Source: Neonectria sp. B-13
Lineage: Eukaryota; Ascomycota; Sordariomycetes; Hypocreales; Nectriaceae
Assembly: GCA_002682825.1 (NCBI GenBank)
Contig: NOKP01000017.1
Coordinates: 620,001-684,000 of the forward strand
Direction of reading: 5' to 3'
Length of the DNA: 64,000 nt
Below are positions 48,135-58,764 of this stretch, one piece after another. Positions within the stretch are counted from its first letter, which is position 1; every line of letters starts with the position of its first letter. The position numbers and the translations under genes are program-made. The notes beneath the pieces are model-generated. The model had not been told where the DNA came from. It did no database searches and saw only the letters and a list, made by a program, of their open reading frames with translations.

Positions 48135-50399
48135 GACGTCGCGGTGGAAATGCGAAGGTAGCTAGCTTTGTTATGAGATAGGGCTGTAGCGCTGTAAGAA
48201 TAGTAGGAGCAGGATCTTACATCTACCCAAGAGTCAGTAATCATCTATCAAAAGTTTCATTCCTGAAAGCTGCTAAACGCCGTTCCGTGAATTGTGTGAG
48301 ACTAAGATGATTATAATTTCATAGCGAGGATCTCTTGGGTCTAAATCGAGCGCATATTATCACCACTTTCCTGCAGCCTGACCCTGTCACCTGGGGAGCG
48401 CGGTTGCACTGACAAACGAAAATAAGGCAGGAAACCAGGAAGAAAAAAGTACGTAAAATTTCAGGACAATTCTCAATCCACTCTAGCGCGAGCATGAGCG
48501 TAAGCCTGGGCTCGACAAAGCCCACTTTATTGCAATATTACAGCGGGATCTTTGTTGTGTCTGTTGGTGAGCCTAGCTGTGGTAGCCAACCCAGTGCGAA
48601 GGATATGTACTGAATTCTTAGGCTTTGTCCAGGTGTGAATTGGTTCTCGCTCTGGTCCATGGTGAATGTGGCTACGGTATGTGGCCGTTGAACCGTGCTA
48701 GTCAAGGTCACCGTCTTTTGTTGGACAACCAGAATGATGGTGACCATTGCGCGGTGGCCTCGGTGAGGCCATCCCAGGACCACGATACCTGAACGGGTCC
48801 TGCAGAGGTGAAGGTGGCCGAAGAACTGCACGCAGGCAGAGACTGTGAGTCATCGGGAACTTCTATGGGTCGCTCAAGTTTCTTTGCTACCCATAAACCG
48901 GCTCAAACGAGGCCACGGGGATGGACGCCCTTGCACGAGCTGCATCAATGTCTAAGTAAGAGCAATGGGAAAGTTGTTGCCTGAGAATTCTCCCTGTATG
49001 CCTTGGGGTCTGGCAGAAGGCCACCGGTAAGATGAACTTGAAGAACAAACTGCAAGTTGGAGGAGGCTGGGTGGGAAAGTTCAACGTGAGATCAATCTGT
49101 TGGCGTTGCATATCGTAGTGAGATTCGGGGTTAATCTGAGGAGTTAGCTGCAGGAAAATGTCGTAAGTGATGAATACAACAGTCTCAGGGCATCTGAGGA
49201 TGGAGGTTTCGCGCGAGCTGGGGTGGTCAAGTTTGCTCCTTCGATGATGGATGGGCCCGTGACTGATGCTTATCTCTGACGATCTGAGGATGATATAGGC
49301 TTAGACATGCCGGGGGAACATCCGCTGCTTCCCAAATCTACGGTATCCCTTCCCTGAATAGCTGTCTCCAAACCCTAGGCCAGGGTTGAGTTGAGGATAT
49401 GGTTCGTCATGAAATCTTCAAGCCTGAGATCTCGAGGACGGAGAGTAGCATGAGGATTCTTCGTCGAATCTAGTCGGGGAGTTTGCCAAAAGGGAAGACA
49501 GCTTCTCCGGCCACGGAGCTTTCATAACTAAGCTGCTAGTGAGATGAATCAAACTGAGCTGCCTCTATATCTTAAGTATGCAGTGCATGCTATATCTGTT
49601 GAAGATTCCCTGGTAGGCCTAAAACGAATCAGAAAGGTCCTATGATGATGGAGTCTTACATTTGTACCCTGTGAGAGATGCATGTCACTGTGTGTGCTGA
49701 CTTAGTCTTCGCTATTGGCTGGAGGGGCGGGACTCGGCATACTTACGTACCAACCGCTTGTGAACTGCCCGGTGAGGAAGGCCCTACTAAACGTTCAGTC
49801 CAAGAGAACAGAGCGTAGCTAGGAAGCGATGGCGGACTTGATAGGTTCCAAAGATTCTGGCCATAAGCCCAACACATCATTGTCAGAAAGCCACTCCAAG
49901 TCGGATTCAGATATGACGTTCCTGTCGTGGAGGGGAACTCGATGCTACAACCGCCAGCCTCGAAGATGACGCGCCACAGATGGCACGGGACGGAACCCAA
50001 TCGCCCATTGTGAGGGTATCTGAATTATTGCGACATAGCTTGTCTGCTAGCGGGTGATAAGGCAATTATTCCTTGTTGCGGTTGATGCCTGCAAGCTTAG
50101 CGGAATTGGTTCTTACCTGAACCTCGGTTCAATGCCCTAGGTTAGGTTAGCACATGGCCCCCTGCTATCTACTGGGAAGCTAGTGTCTCTAATGGCCCAC
50201 CTGAGTTACGCTGGAAGCGCATCGTGAGATACAAGGTCAAGCCTGGGTCCTGATTTGTAACCTTGGGTGTGAAAGCCACAACATCATAATGCTCTGCATG
50301 ACTCTATAACAACACGGCCAGAAAACATCACCAGGTCAAAGCCATCAGTTTCTCTTACACGTGAGAAATGGAGTCCACAGATGATGGAGATTTCTATGC
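48135..50399. other. gene-poor region downstream of the synthetase
   Basis: No recognisable gene in about 2.3 kb. Small open frames on the minus strand (about 48538-48831, 48887-49111, 49743-50000) show no domain, no splice-supported extension and no typical start context. I do not call them genes. Confidence 0.45.
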
Positions 50400-50580
50400 G
50401 AAGAAGTCAACTGGACACAGCGTTGATTGCCTTGTACACTGCAACTGAATCAATGACTATGAGCAAACGAAGGAGCTTGCTCTGCATCGCCACCAATATC
50501 TGAAGCAAAGTAGTCTTCAAAATATGATACAACCCAGTCAATTTGGCGGCGAACACTTCTCCCGTCTTTTGCGACGTGCG
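50400..50580 (-). mobile_element. small fragment of a retroelement RNase H domain
   Basis: The minus strand reads GEVFAAKLTGLYHIL, then LLIVIDSVAVYKAI. This resembles the AAEL..GI..AL and DS..A..AI pattern of RNase H domains in non-LTR retrotransposons. Only about 55 codons remain and no other part of an element was found. The assignment rests on pattern alone. Confidence 0.4.
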
Positions 50581-50671
50581 AGATATATAATTAGATTAAT
50601 CTTCTAGTTCTGTTATCTGCCTGGATATAACTCAAAACTTATAACCTAAACCCTGGGTGCGTAATACCGGC

Positions 50672-51526
50672 TTAGTCTCCGAGTCCCAACCCTTGCATAC
50701 CACCTGCCATGCCGCTAAAAGGACAAGAAGAGGTAGCAGACTCCTTCGATGCGACATCGGTAGCAGAAGAAGAATGTTCAGCCCCTGATGCGGCGGCGGC
50801 TGGATTGCCGATGAACTCCTCTCCGTCCCGCACGTACCACTTGGCGAAAAGATCATTTTGTATCCAGATAACCTTGCTTAGAGCCTTAACCATCGAAGTT
50901 CGGCGTGACATGGGGAGGGCATTGTGGGACAGGATTGCTTCTGTCAGGACGTGTTGAATCAGACAAAGTGTCGCACTAATATGGATGTATTCGACTTGTA
51001 AGGGTTTGTTTCTGTTAAGTCCAACATGCATTGACCTGCCAACAACCATTGATTAGTAGGCCTTCAATGCAACAAACGATTGAGCCAGGGACAGGAGCAA
51101 CTTACCCCACGTTGTCAAGGTACTCCCAGAACGCCATCTTGGACTGGTCAGAGCATATTTTCTTGAGGTACGAGTTCAAGAAATTCCTCCTCTCCTGAAG
51201 CTCGGGGCTATCCTCGCTCAACACATTCTGAAGCGGTACCTCTGAGCGTGTGTCTCGTATCTGAAAAGCTCGAGCTGTGATGTCGAATTGGAGGAGCTTC
51301 TGGTAGACGATGTGGACAACGGCAGGGATGAGATCTTGGACGAACTTTGACCCAAAGGCCAAAGCTTCCAGATCGCCTGTGGAACATGTTTAGCAAAGAC
51401 CAAGCACGCAATTAGGTAGTTGTACGCACGGTCATTGAAGTCCAAGAACTTGTGGAGGTAGTCGATGCGCGCCTCTAGGCTCGTGTAGAGCGCCTTGCGA
51501 TCGATGTGTTCGGGAGTAGCAGCCAT
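50672..51526 (-). CDS. protoglobin-domain protein
   Basis: Heme-binding globin-like protein of the protoglobin / globin-coupled-sensor fold, 243 residues. Exons are 51526-51430, 51376-51106 and 51035-50672. It starts MAATPEHIDRKALYTSLEARIDYLHKFLDF. The core includes LIPAVVHIVYQKLL, the SYLKKICSDQSKMAFWEYLDNVG segment, and VEYIHISATL with the likely proximal heme His. IWIQNDLFAKWYV then closes the domain. A Ser/Ala/Gly-rich tail follows. No output domain is attached, so it would act as a stand-alone O2/NO-binding protein. Its role in fungi is unknown, and its neighbours give no clue. Confidence 0.8.
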
Positions 51527-52282
51527 GATTAAAATGGTACGATGGGAAAGAGGAAAAAGCAAATACCCTACTGCATTAAGTAGACTGGGGAGGATAATAT
51601 TGCGGCACAGCGAGTTGCTTCGGAAGTGCGGCACGTTACGAGTCGTAAAGGCCTTGGGATTGCTTCACATTTAGTATCAGGATCCGGATCCCAGGGACCC
51701 GGGAACAAGCCCTTACGCACGCCACAGGGGATGCTTGACGCCGTCGACTGGTCTGGAATACTGTCACTGATCCTTCCACGTGCGTCCGCAACGTCAATAG
51801 CTTTATGTTACCTGGGATAGCGCTGTCAGGGCGCTCGCACAGACACAACCCATCGGAGATGCGAAACCACTACGGGCTAGGTCTATCCTGACATCAGCTG
51901 AGTCAAGGTCTTAGCCTGGTGCGGACCCACGCACAGAGTAAGCGTTCTTTATGGTTGTCGAATCGCAAGTGACGGAAGAGCTATCCGACTGTCAAGCGGC
52001 TAACGCCCAGGCTTAATCCACAGGGATGTTAAAATCTTAGCGTACCTCGCTTATCCAATGTGATGGGAGGTGATTACGATCTGGCACCGGGACGTGGACC
52101 TGGTCATCTTCTCTATTGGTGACGAATACCAAGGCGAGCGTTTTGAGTGGTGTTCTAGACCAAAGTGGCGCACAGATTTGTGACAGATCCTTGGATAGTG
52201 GAGATGAGGACTATGTTGACCTGTGGAGCTGCTGTGACCAAGCTGGGGAAATGGAGTTGGATGTAGCCTTATAACTGAGCCT
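51527..52282. other. intergenic region
   Basis: No gene was recognised between the protoglobin start and the broken protease. Confidence 0.5.
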
Positions 52283-53010
52283 TCAATGCGCTGAATCCAT
52301 GCCACACTTTGTCCAGAGTGTTTCTACGTGCGAATCTTTGCCTAATCTCACTGATGCAAAGCCCAGTCGCACATAGCCCAAAATTGCTACGGCAGTCCCA
52401 GCTGCTATAGGTGTGGCAATCGATGTTCCGGTCCTGCGAATTTCCTCGTCCTGTGTGCTCAGACATACACCTGGAACGTCTTTCCCAAGGGTATCAAAGA
52501 TAGGCGCTCCCAAAAGATCTGGCATAGGGTTAGAACCCTGAAAGATGCCTTCGTGGTCAGTTGCGCAGACGGGGAACGCCTCGCGCGTCGAGCCAGTTGT
52601 GGCTAGTTGCCTCCGCCGTTTGCTGCAAAGAATAAGACCTAGCCGTCTCAATGATGCATTGCGCCAAAGATTGCCTTGCTTATAACCCGTTCTCCATCCA
52701 CATACAGCTCATCTTAGAACCATATTGACGTAGAAATAGTGTCTGCATTTGCCTCCTCACGGTTCGTTGCCCATGCAATTGCCTTCTATGGAGTCAGCTA
52801 ATGTATAAAGTCGAGCAGCATGCCGCTGTCTTACTTTTGCGATGTTGGCGGCTGCATTCTGCAGATCTTCCTTCTTCTTCGCAATGCGAGCCACAAATAT
52901 GTCTGCGGCTGGTGCAATCTTCATGGCGAGAGACTACGTGCGTACCATAACCGTCATAATCGACCACCTGGCCTGTTGTCCCAATCACCTAGTCTAGGGC
53001 TTAATCATTA
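52283..53010 (-). pseudogene. subtilisin-like (S8) serine protease domain, broken
   Basis: Pieces of an S8 peptidase lie in order on the minus strand but in different frames. A His-box-like DYDGYGTHV is near 52960. It is followed by a KIAPAADIFVARIAKKKEDLQNAAANIAK-type stretch at about 52835-52925. Then come REAFPVCATDHEGIF near 52570 and the Ser box GTSIATPIAAGTAVAILGYV near 52410. Stops and frame changes separate them, and the normal start is missing. Intact fungal relatives with this motif order are often C-terminal domains of large ankyrin- or NACHT-type proteins. The copy is non-functional. Confidence 0.65.
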
Positions 53011-54035
53011 TTACCTGTTTCCAGGGACTTGGGAGTAGGGCGTTGGAGTAACGGCTAGAAAACGTGGCCCTAATTCGTTTGAATCGAGACTTTCCGTAAG
53101 AGCTTTTAGTGGTTAATATGCCTCTTACATGATGATTGTTATTATAACCACGTCGAGTTGAGAATTACGTAGCAACAGTGGTAACTAATGAACAAGAATG
53201 GTAGGCCAGCAGAAGCGAAACCACTTTTATCTAGACAGTGTAGAGTTTTGCTATCTAATCAATCGCCTATACTTGTTGTACTAACCCTTGCTGGTCGTCA
53301 GTATTCACTAATGACCTAGGCTTTGCTCTCTTCACTAGTGATAAGTAGTATACAATAAGTAAAGGCTATACATCTGCTGAGTATAAGAATCTACTCAGCG
53401 AGGCTATAATTAATAGCAAATTGCAAGCCTTCTATAAACAAGAGAGTGAGTGTCTGTTTACCTGCATTGGCGGCTGCTCTGTGGTCCAGTGTCCTCCCTT
53501 CCCCCTGTACCAAAGTCATCACTAGCTGCTGCAGGAGTTGTAGTCGGGAGGCTCATTCCCGTCTAAAATGAAGGTTGAGCTAATGAGGCCTCGTTCCCGC
53601 CCATGTTTGCAGATGTTGTTGTTAGTGCTGGTGTAGGCTCTGAACTTATAGACTCAGTCGGCAAGCCCTCCTTTGCCTGATACTCTTACCACTCGCGTAG
53701 CTCCTTTGCGCAATCCGGGGTCTCGCACTTGTGCAAACCAAACTCTAGGGCCAGTTCCTTTTCCATGGCCCATCGTAGGGTTAGTAGAGGAGCATTGTGT
53801 ATGTAAGAGCATAACCCATCCAGCCCGCACACCCATGAGCGCCAAGATTGAATAGAGTCCATTTAGGACTAATAATCCCCCGGTCCAAAATAGACACTAA
53901 ACTATCATTCTAGAGCCATTTATTCATTTGCCCAAGTCTCTATTTATTATTTGCAAGCTGTGTGGAGTAGCATTTATGGCCGATGAAGTGGTTTGTCATT
54001 TGAAAGCACAGCATACAGCATGATCAAACAGCAAG
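53011..54035. other. gene-free, partly AT-rich region
   Basis: No gene was recognised. The stretch 53100-53430 is AT-rich with short repeats and may be degraded transposon DNA. Confidence 0.45.
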
Positions 54036-54335
54036 TTGAAGCTTGACGTCATCGAAGTCAGCGACGTGGTGCCCGAATTTTTGGCTAAGGCGTATGCTCA
54101 CGATCCCCGCAAACCGTTTGCCGTGCACAATTACTGCAGCCAAACCCGATACTTGCTGTCGGACCTCGTGGGCATGTACAAGGAGAAGCTCGGCACCAAG
54201 ATCGACGTCCTACCAACAACCGAGTGGATGCGGAAGGCCAAGGCTTTGGGCATGCCGCCTGGTGTTGAGGCTACCTGGACTGGCAATGAAGTGTTTGTGT
54301 CGCCTGTGTTGCGCAAAGGGGCAAGTGATAGGTAA
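54036..54335 (+). pseudogene. unrecognised gene fragment (possible C-terminus of a reductase-like protein)
   Basis: The open frame of about 99 codons has good coding character: DVIEVSDVVPEFLAKAYAHD, then YLLSDLVGMYKEKLGTKIDVL, and an ending that runs directly into a stop. Its alternating helix/strand pattern resembles the C-terminal part of an extended short-chain reductase, but no motif proves it. The first codons come from a non-coding-looking junction, so it is probably the tail of a lost gene. An intact small gene is not excluded. Confidence 0.35.
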
Positions 54336-54630
54336 TAGTTTAGTATATGTCTTGTGATTTATATACTCCTCATACAGCTGTTGCAGGTCACCAAGATTGG
54401 TGACTTGTACGGAAGCCCAAATACCTTACACCAAACTCAACGTCTTTATCTTGTCATTCCACCTGCAGATTGGCAAAAATCTCTCCCAAATAATCTTTGG
54501 CTTTGATTATGATTTTCGTGAAACACTACAAGATTGATCCATTCGATAGTCCTACTTCAATACATTAGGTAGCCAGCCTTGAATACCATACAATTTCCTC
54601 CTTCGATGCATTCCTCCATTCCGTCCTCTC

Positions 54631-54792
54631 GCAGCTCATCTAAGCTCGGCTATACACCCAGATTGCAGGGTGGTTAGTCCTCCCCCATAGCTCTCCTCGG
54701 GAGGCAGCAAAGCAATCATCATGGTTGGGCGGATTTGCAGCTCATCAAATCTCGGCTACGCGCCCGACTTGCGGGGTAGTGGATCTTCCCCG
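54631..54792. repeat. two copies of a degenerate 55-bp direct repeat upstream of the beta-propeller gene
   Basis: GCAGCTCATC.AA.CTCGGCTA begins at about 54631 and again at about 54738. Both copies continue through CGCCCGACTTGCGGGG-like sequence to TCCTCCCC/TCTTCCCC. They lie 250-400 bp before the next start codon and contain CCCCG and CGG elements typical of regulator or stress-factor sites. Confidence 0.6.
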
Positions 54793-55037
54793 GACTCTGC
54801 ATAAGCGGATTCGCTGTCCCAACTTCAGAGTGTCTCGGGGACTCTCGGTCCCTGGGATTACGCGACATGATGAGTCGGGGAGGATCGGTCCGAGCCCGAA
54901 GGATTCCTGACACCTAACATATAAATGGAAGTGTAAAGAACTCTAGAGGCAACGGATGGCACTCCTGAAAATACACAACAATCAATCCATCACTACATTA
55001 CTAGCCTTCAGAGTAAACGAAAACCGCATCTTGCACC

Positions 55038-56018
55038 ATGAAGACTGGAACCAAAACAGCGACGACGCTCCGTCTGTTTGTGGGCGCGCTTGTAGCGACG
55101 CTCACAATCGCTCAGGTGGCACCGCCACCAGCTGGCTGGCCGGTGTTTAGCTACAAGGGAGTGGTGACGGACAAATCCAAGCTTAAATACAATCCGACGG
55201 ACGAGTTCATCTTCCCCAGCGTATTCCATGCCAGTGTTTACCTGAAGGACCCCATCGGAGAGTGGTACCTCTACTACGCACCGCACGACAACCCTGGCGG
55301 TATCTCGCTCATGTACGCGGACACTCCCGACGGACCCTGGACCGAGTACGCCAACAATCCGGTCATCTCGAACGTGTGGGCGGGACACTACTCGGTGCCT
55401 CACGTCTCCAGCCCAGACGCGAAATGGAACACGCAAGCTGGCCGCTTGTTCGTGTACTTCCACGGTAGCAACTCCCAGACCCGCTGGGCGGAGACTAACG
55501 ACGGCGTGAACTTCGAATACGGCGGTATTGCGGTGGACAACAGTATGGGAGGGCCCAACGTTACCGAGACGAGCTACGCACGCGTCTTCACGCACCGCAA
55601 CCCGTCCTCCGGCTACGCCTATGGCATGTTCTACATGGGCAACGAGCGCGACAATGTGCGCCGCATCCGACTGGCCGAGTCGGCTGACGGACGGAGCTGG
55701 ACCGTGGACCCTGACTACGTCGTGAAGCCCGGCTCCGAGGAGGGAAGTAACGTCTCGGGCGGCAGCCTTTGGGAGTGGAATGGGCAGCTCTACGTTATCT
55801 ACCATGCCTCCAGCGGCAAGAGCTACGCCCGAACCATTGACCGCACACTGCGTCAGGTCGGCTCCGTACCCATATTGCTTCACAAGGCCAGCGGCACTGG
55901 CGACGATGTTGGGCGTGTCGCCTCTCCAGAGATCGTCACATACCGGGGCGAGACGTACCTGTTCTACGAGTCGGGTGACCGCCTCGGCGCGACCATTGCC
56001 TGGGCGAAGGCTGCTTAG
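55038..56018 (+). CDS. secreted beta-propeller, glycoside-hydrolase-like (GH43/GH32 fold) protein
   Basis: Intronless. The longest frame begins at 55038 (MKTGTKTATT), giving 326 residues. A hydrophobic run (LRLFVGALVATLTIAQVAP) acts as a signal peptide, so the mature protein starts near residue 28. Propeller-like blades repeat with Trp/Tyr/Asp turns: GEWYLYYAPHDN, MYADTPDGPWTEY, GRLFVYFHGSN, YGMFYMGNERD, GQLYVIYHASSGK and GETYLFYESGD. This fits the five-bladed glycosidase fold, but I cannot place the three catalytic acids. Codon third positions look strongly G/C-biased compared with neighbouring genes. The substrate is unknown; an arabinan- or fructan-like polymer is only a guess. Confidence 0.7.
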   Translation: MKTGTKTATTLRLFVGALVATLTIAQVAPPPAGWPVFSYKGVVTDKSKLKYNPTDEFIFPSVFHASVYLKDPIGEWYLYYAPHDNPGGISLMYADTPDGPWTEYANNPVISNVWAGHYSVPHVSSPDAKWNTQAGRLFVYFHGSNSQTRWAETNDGVNFEYGGIAVDNSMGGPNVTETSYARVFTHRNPSSGYAYGMFYMGNERDNVRRIRLAESADGRSWTVDPDYVVKPGSEEGSNVSGGSLWEWNGQLYVIYHASSGKSYARTIDRTLRQVGSVPILLHKASGTGDDVGRVASPEIVTYRGETYLFYESGDRLGATIAWAKAA

Positions 56019-56513
56019 GTGCGAGCCCCTGTGGAGGACATCAAGCGGGACATTGGAGGGTTTACTTCTGATCCATGTTTCTAATTTGAGACATAACCTT
56101 TATGCAGCTTCTAAATTATGACACAAATGAATGTGAACAAAATACATGGAACCCACTTAATGATTCAGAGCACATTAAAAAGCATAGTGTTTGATCGCTA
56201 TTTCCTTTTAGCCACTGGTTGTGCCTAGTTGAACTCCGTAACATGTACAACTCTGTAGTAATCCTTTGCTTCAAACCCAATCCGGTGCTGGAGCTCCGCC
56301 GTGAACTAGTAACTGCTTGCGAAACGAACGGTCAACCTGTTAGTACCAAACGCACGTTCAAGCTTCACTATTGTCGTACGTCCAAGGCAATGCGGCAGAA
56401 TACTTTCTAAACCTATAGCTCTTAGCGTCAACATGATTTGTATGTATATGCTTCAACTAAATGAATTGTAGACCTTATATGTGTCCGCCTTTAATGGCTT
56501 CGGCGTCTTCGAT
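56019..56513. other. intergenic region between convergent genes
   Basis: No gene was recognised. It holds the 3' flanks of the beta-propeller and FAD oxidoreductase genes. Confidence 0.5.
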
Positions 56514-58238
56514 TTAGTACCCCGAAATATCGGGCCATGCCGTTTCAACCCCTTCATGAAGCAGCACGTTATGGAACTCCCCAAATAATTCCGTCTTTCC
56601 CTGCACTTGGTGCGGCGAGAGCCCTGTGTCCAGGCAGTGGGCGGCCAACAAGCCTGCTGCCTCGCCAATATTCCATTCGACCGGGTGCAGCCTGTAACAG
56701 CCATTGGTGATGTGCGTGGTCCCAATGTTTTTGCAACCCGCAAGCAGGTTCGGGCGTTCCAGCGGGATCAAGGCGCCCAGTGGAATCTGGAACGGACAGC
56801 AAGCAACGTCGATGTAGTTGTCGCCGCCAGTAGACGGATGAAGGTCGATGCGGTACATGCCTACCCCAACGCTGTCGGGATACTGCACTGCTCCTTTGTC
56901 GCCGCGAACTTCCAAGGAGAGATCCTGTTCGACAACAGTAGTGACAGCTTTGATACGGCGTGATTCTCGAATATAGGGTGCCATTGCGAGTCCATGTTCT
57001 GTCCCGGTAATGTCGCCTCGTAGTCGTAGCCCAGGGTAGCCTTTGCCGCGCCCGTCTGCTCTGGGGCACTCCGTTTGTAGATAGTATAGCATACTGTATG
57101 ATAAAGAAGCGGCGCCACTCAGGCGCTCTTCAAGCTCATGTTCATCGACGTCGATAATGGGCTTCTCGAAGTAATCAATCATTGGCCAGTTGACGAGACA
57201 CACATCAGATTGGTAGAACCCAGGCGTGAAATTGTCACGCGCCGCAATACGGCGGAAAGTCCAAAGATTCATATCTCCGCCCGACTTGCGCTGGTCTGCA
57301 AAAATCAATGCCGGGTCATCGTTGGGATTCGGAGTGAACTCGCGTTCAACTATCTCAAGCGTCCGTGGATGAGGTGCTTTCAGACCGAGCAGCGGCGCGC
57401 CCCAAAAGTCTGGGTGGCGCTTGCGCCAGAAGTCGTAGTTCGGAGGCTTTGGAATGGTATGATCCTCCCCCTCAATGTGTTCGACTGCGAAACAGATGGA
57501 GACTGCCTGAGAATTGTGTGGTTGCGCCTCCTCAGGTGCGCTAGGCTCCCCGGTATCCTTGCGAGACTCGAATCCGGTCACGTACGGAGTGTTGCTCATG
57601 GGTAGCAAATCTCCCAGCTCCGTGGCATCAATGACATAGCTGGCCTGGACGGTAAAGGTATCTCGGCTATCGAGTCGACGGAATGCCACACTGCGAACAG
57701 CCCCTTGCTCATCAGTCTGACACGAGACAGGTTTCGTGCTCTTCTTGATGACAAGCTTCCCGCCACCGATATACGGCATGAGCATTGCGTCGATGACAGC
57801 CACTGCAACACGAGGCTCATGGCATAGCTTGCTAACATGGCCGGCGCCCGGGTTAAGATGCGGCCTTTGTCTGGCCTCCTCTGTCAGAGGATAATGGTCT
57901 CGGTAGAACTGGCGAATGCCATCGCGTAATGCCCGATACGAGCGGGTGACGCCGAATTGCTCGACCCAGCAGTGCTCATCTGGAGGGACGGCTTGACTGG
58001 TCAGTTGCCCGCCCAGCCACTCGTACTCCTCAGTCAAGAAGACACGGCGGCCTCTGCGTAAAGCTCCAAGGGCAGCAGCAACTCCGCCTAGGCCGCCACC
58101 GACAACAAGAATGTCGGTCGAAAATGTTTGAGGCTTGGCCGTCGGATGAGTCTGCTGCCAGGATGTTACAGAACTGATGCCATTGTCCAGAACGTTCTCC
58201 GGCTCGGTGTATGAGCTCAAATCCCCCATGATGGTCAA
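56514..58238 (-). CDS. FAD-dependent oxidoreductase (FAD_oxidored family)
   Basis: Intronless, 574 residues from MTIMGDLSS; the second Met, three codons on, is equally possible. The dinucleotide-binding motif ILVVGGGLGGVAAALGALRRG is at about residues 43-63, followed by the acidic end of strand 2 (FLTEEYEWLGGQ). The second FAD contact reads ASYVIDATELGDLLP at about 200-214, where the family's GD-L is visible. The C-terminal NIGTTHITNGCYRLHPVEWNIGEAAGLLAAHC closes the fold. Members include bacterial xanthan-lyase-associated and fungal uncharacterised oxidases. The lack of introns in a 1.7-kb fungal gene, as in its neighbour, may hint at bacterial ancestry. The substrate cannot be assigned. Confidence 0.85.
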   Translation of the reverse strand: MTIMGDLSSYTEPENVLDNGISSVTSWQQTHPTAKPQTFSTDILVVGGGLGGVAAALGALRRGRRVFLTEEYEWLGGQLTSQAVPPDEHCWVEQFGVTRSYRALRDGIRQFYRDHYPLTEEARQRPHLNPGAGHVSKLCHEPRVAVAVIDAMLMPYIGGGKLVIKKSTKPVSCQTDEQGAVRSVAFRRLDSRDTFTVQASYVIDATELGDLLPMSNTPYVTGFESRKDTGEPSAPEEAQPHNSQAVSICFAVEHIEGEDHTIPKPPNYDFWRKRHPDFWGAPLLGLKAPHPRTLEIVEREFTPNPNDDPALIFADQRKSGGDMNLWTFRRIAARDNFTPGFYQSDVCLVNWPMIDYFEKPIIDVDEHELEERLSGAASLSYSMLYYLQTECPRADGRGKGYPGLRLRGDITGTEHGLAMAPYIRESRRIKAVTTVVEQDLSLEVRGDKGAVQYPDSVGVGMYRIDLHPSTGGDNYIDVACCPFQIPLGALIPLERPNLLAGCKNIGTTHITNGCYRLHPVEWNIGEAAGLLAAHCLDTGLSPHQVQGKTELFGEFHNVLLHEGVETAWPDISGY

Positions 58239-58764
58239 TAACTCAGAATGAGAGTTTGAAGCTTAAAAGTGTAGAAGGATTGAGAAAGACAAATGTACCG
58301 CGATATTGCGGAAGAGAGTAGTGCTATAGAAGATAGGTACAGGCCTGCTTTTAACAAGCCAATATGACTTAGCCGAGCCCGTGATCATTCTCCACTGTTT
58401 GGCTAGAAGGGCAAACTCCCTTGCGCCTCTTCCCGACAGTCCCCGGGTCGAATGACCTCTGGGTGTGTGATGCCGGTGTCATGTTGGCAAGCGAGGTTGT
58501 CCAAAAACTGAACATCGTGTTGGCTTTCGGATTGCAACCCCACTGCGATTCCATTCAGGCCGGAAGTGCGGGGGCGCGTGTGGAGAGATCTGCGGTCATG
58601 CCTCAGCGCCATCAACTTATGGCATAACCCCGCGTCTCCCCGAACCCTGCCCCCGTCTGTCACTTAACATGCTCAGATTCGGCTTTCTGCTTGTCATGTC
58701 CATACATTGATTCTCCCCGACATTTTCATTTCTGTTTGCGTCTACGTGCGTCATCTCACTCCAC
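58239..58764. other. divergent promoter region
   Basis: No gene was recognised. It separates the starts of the FAD oxidoreductase (-) and the second Zn2Cys6 regulator (+). Confidence 0.5.

Noticed and set aside
48538..49111. Two minus-strand open frames downstream of the synthetase as a small cluster gene
   Set aside because: They have no domain, no convincing splice join and no signal peptide; evidence is too thin to call a gene.
49743..50000. 85-codon minus-strand frame
   Set aside because: No domain, weak start context and isolated in a gene-poor stretch.
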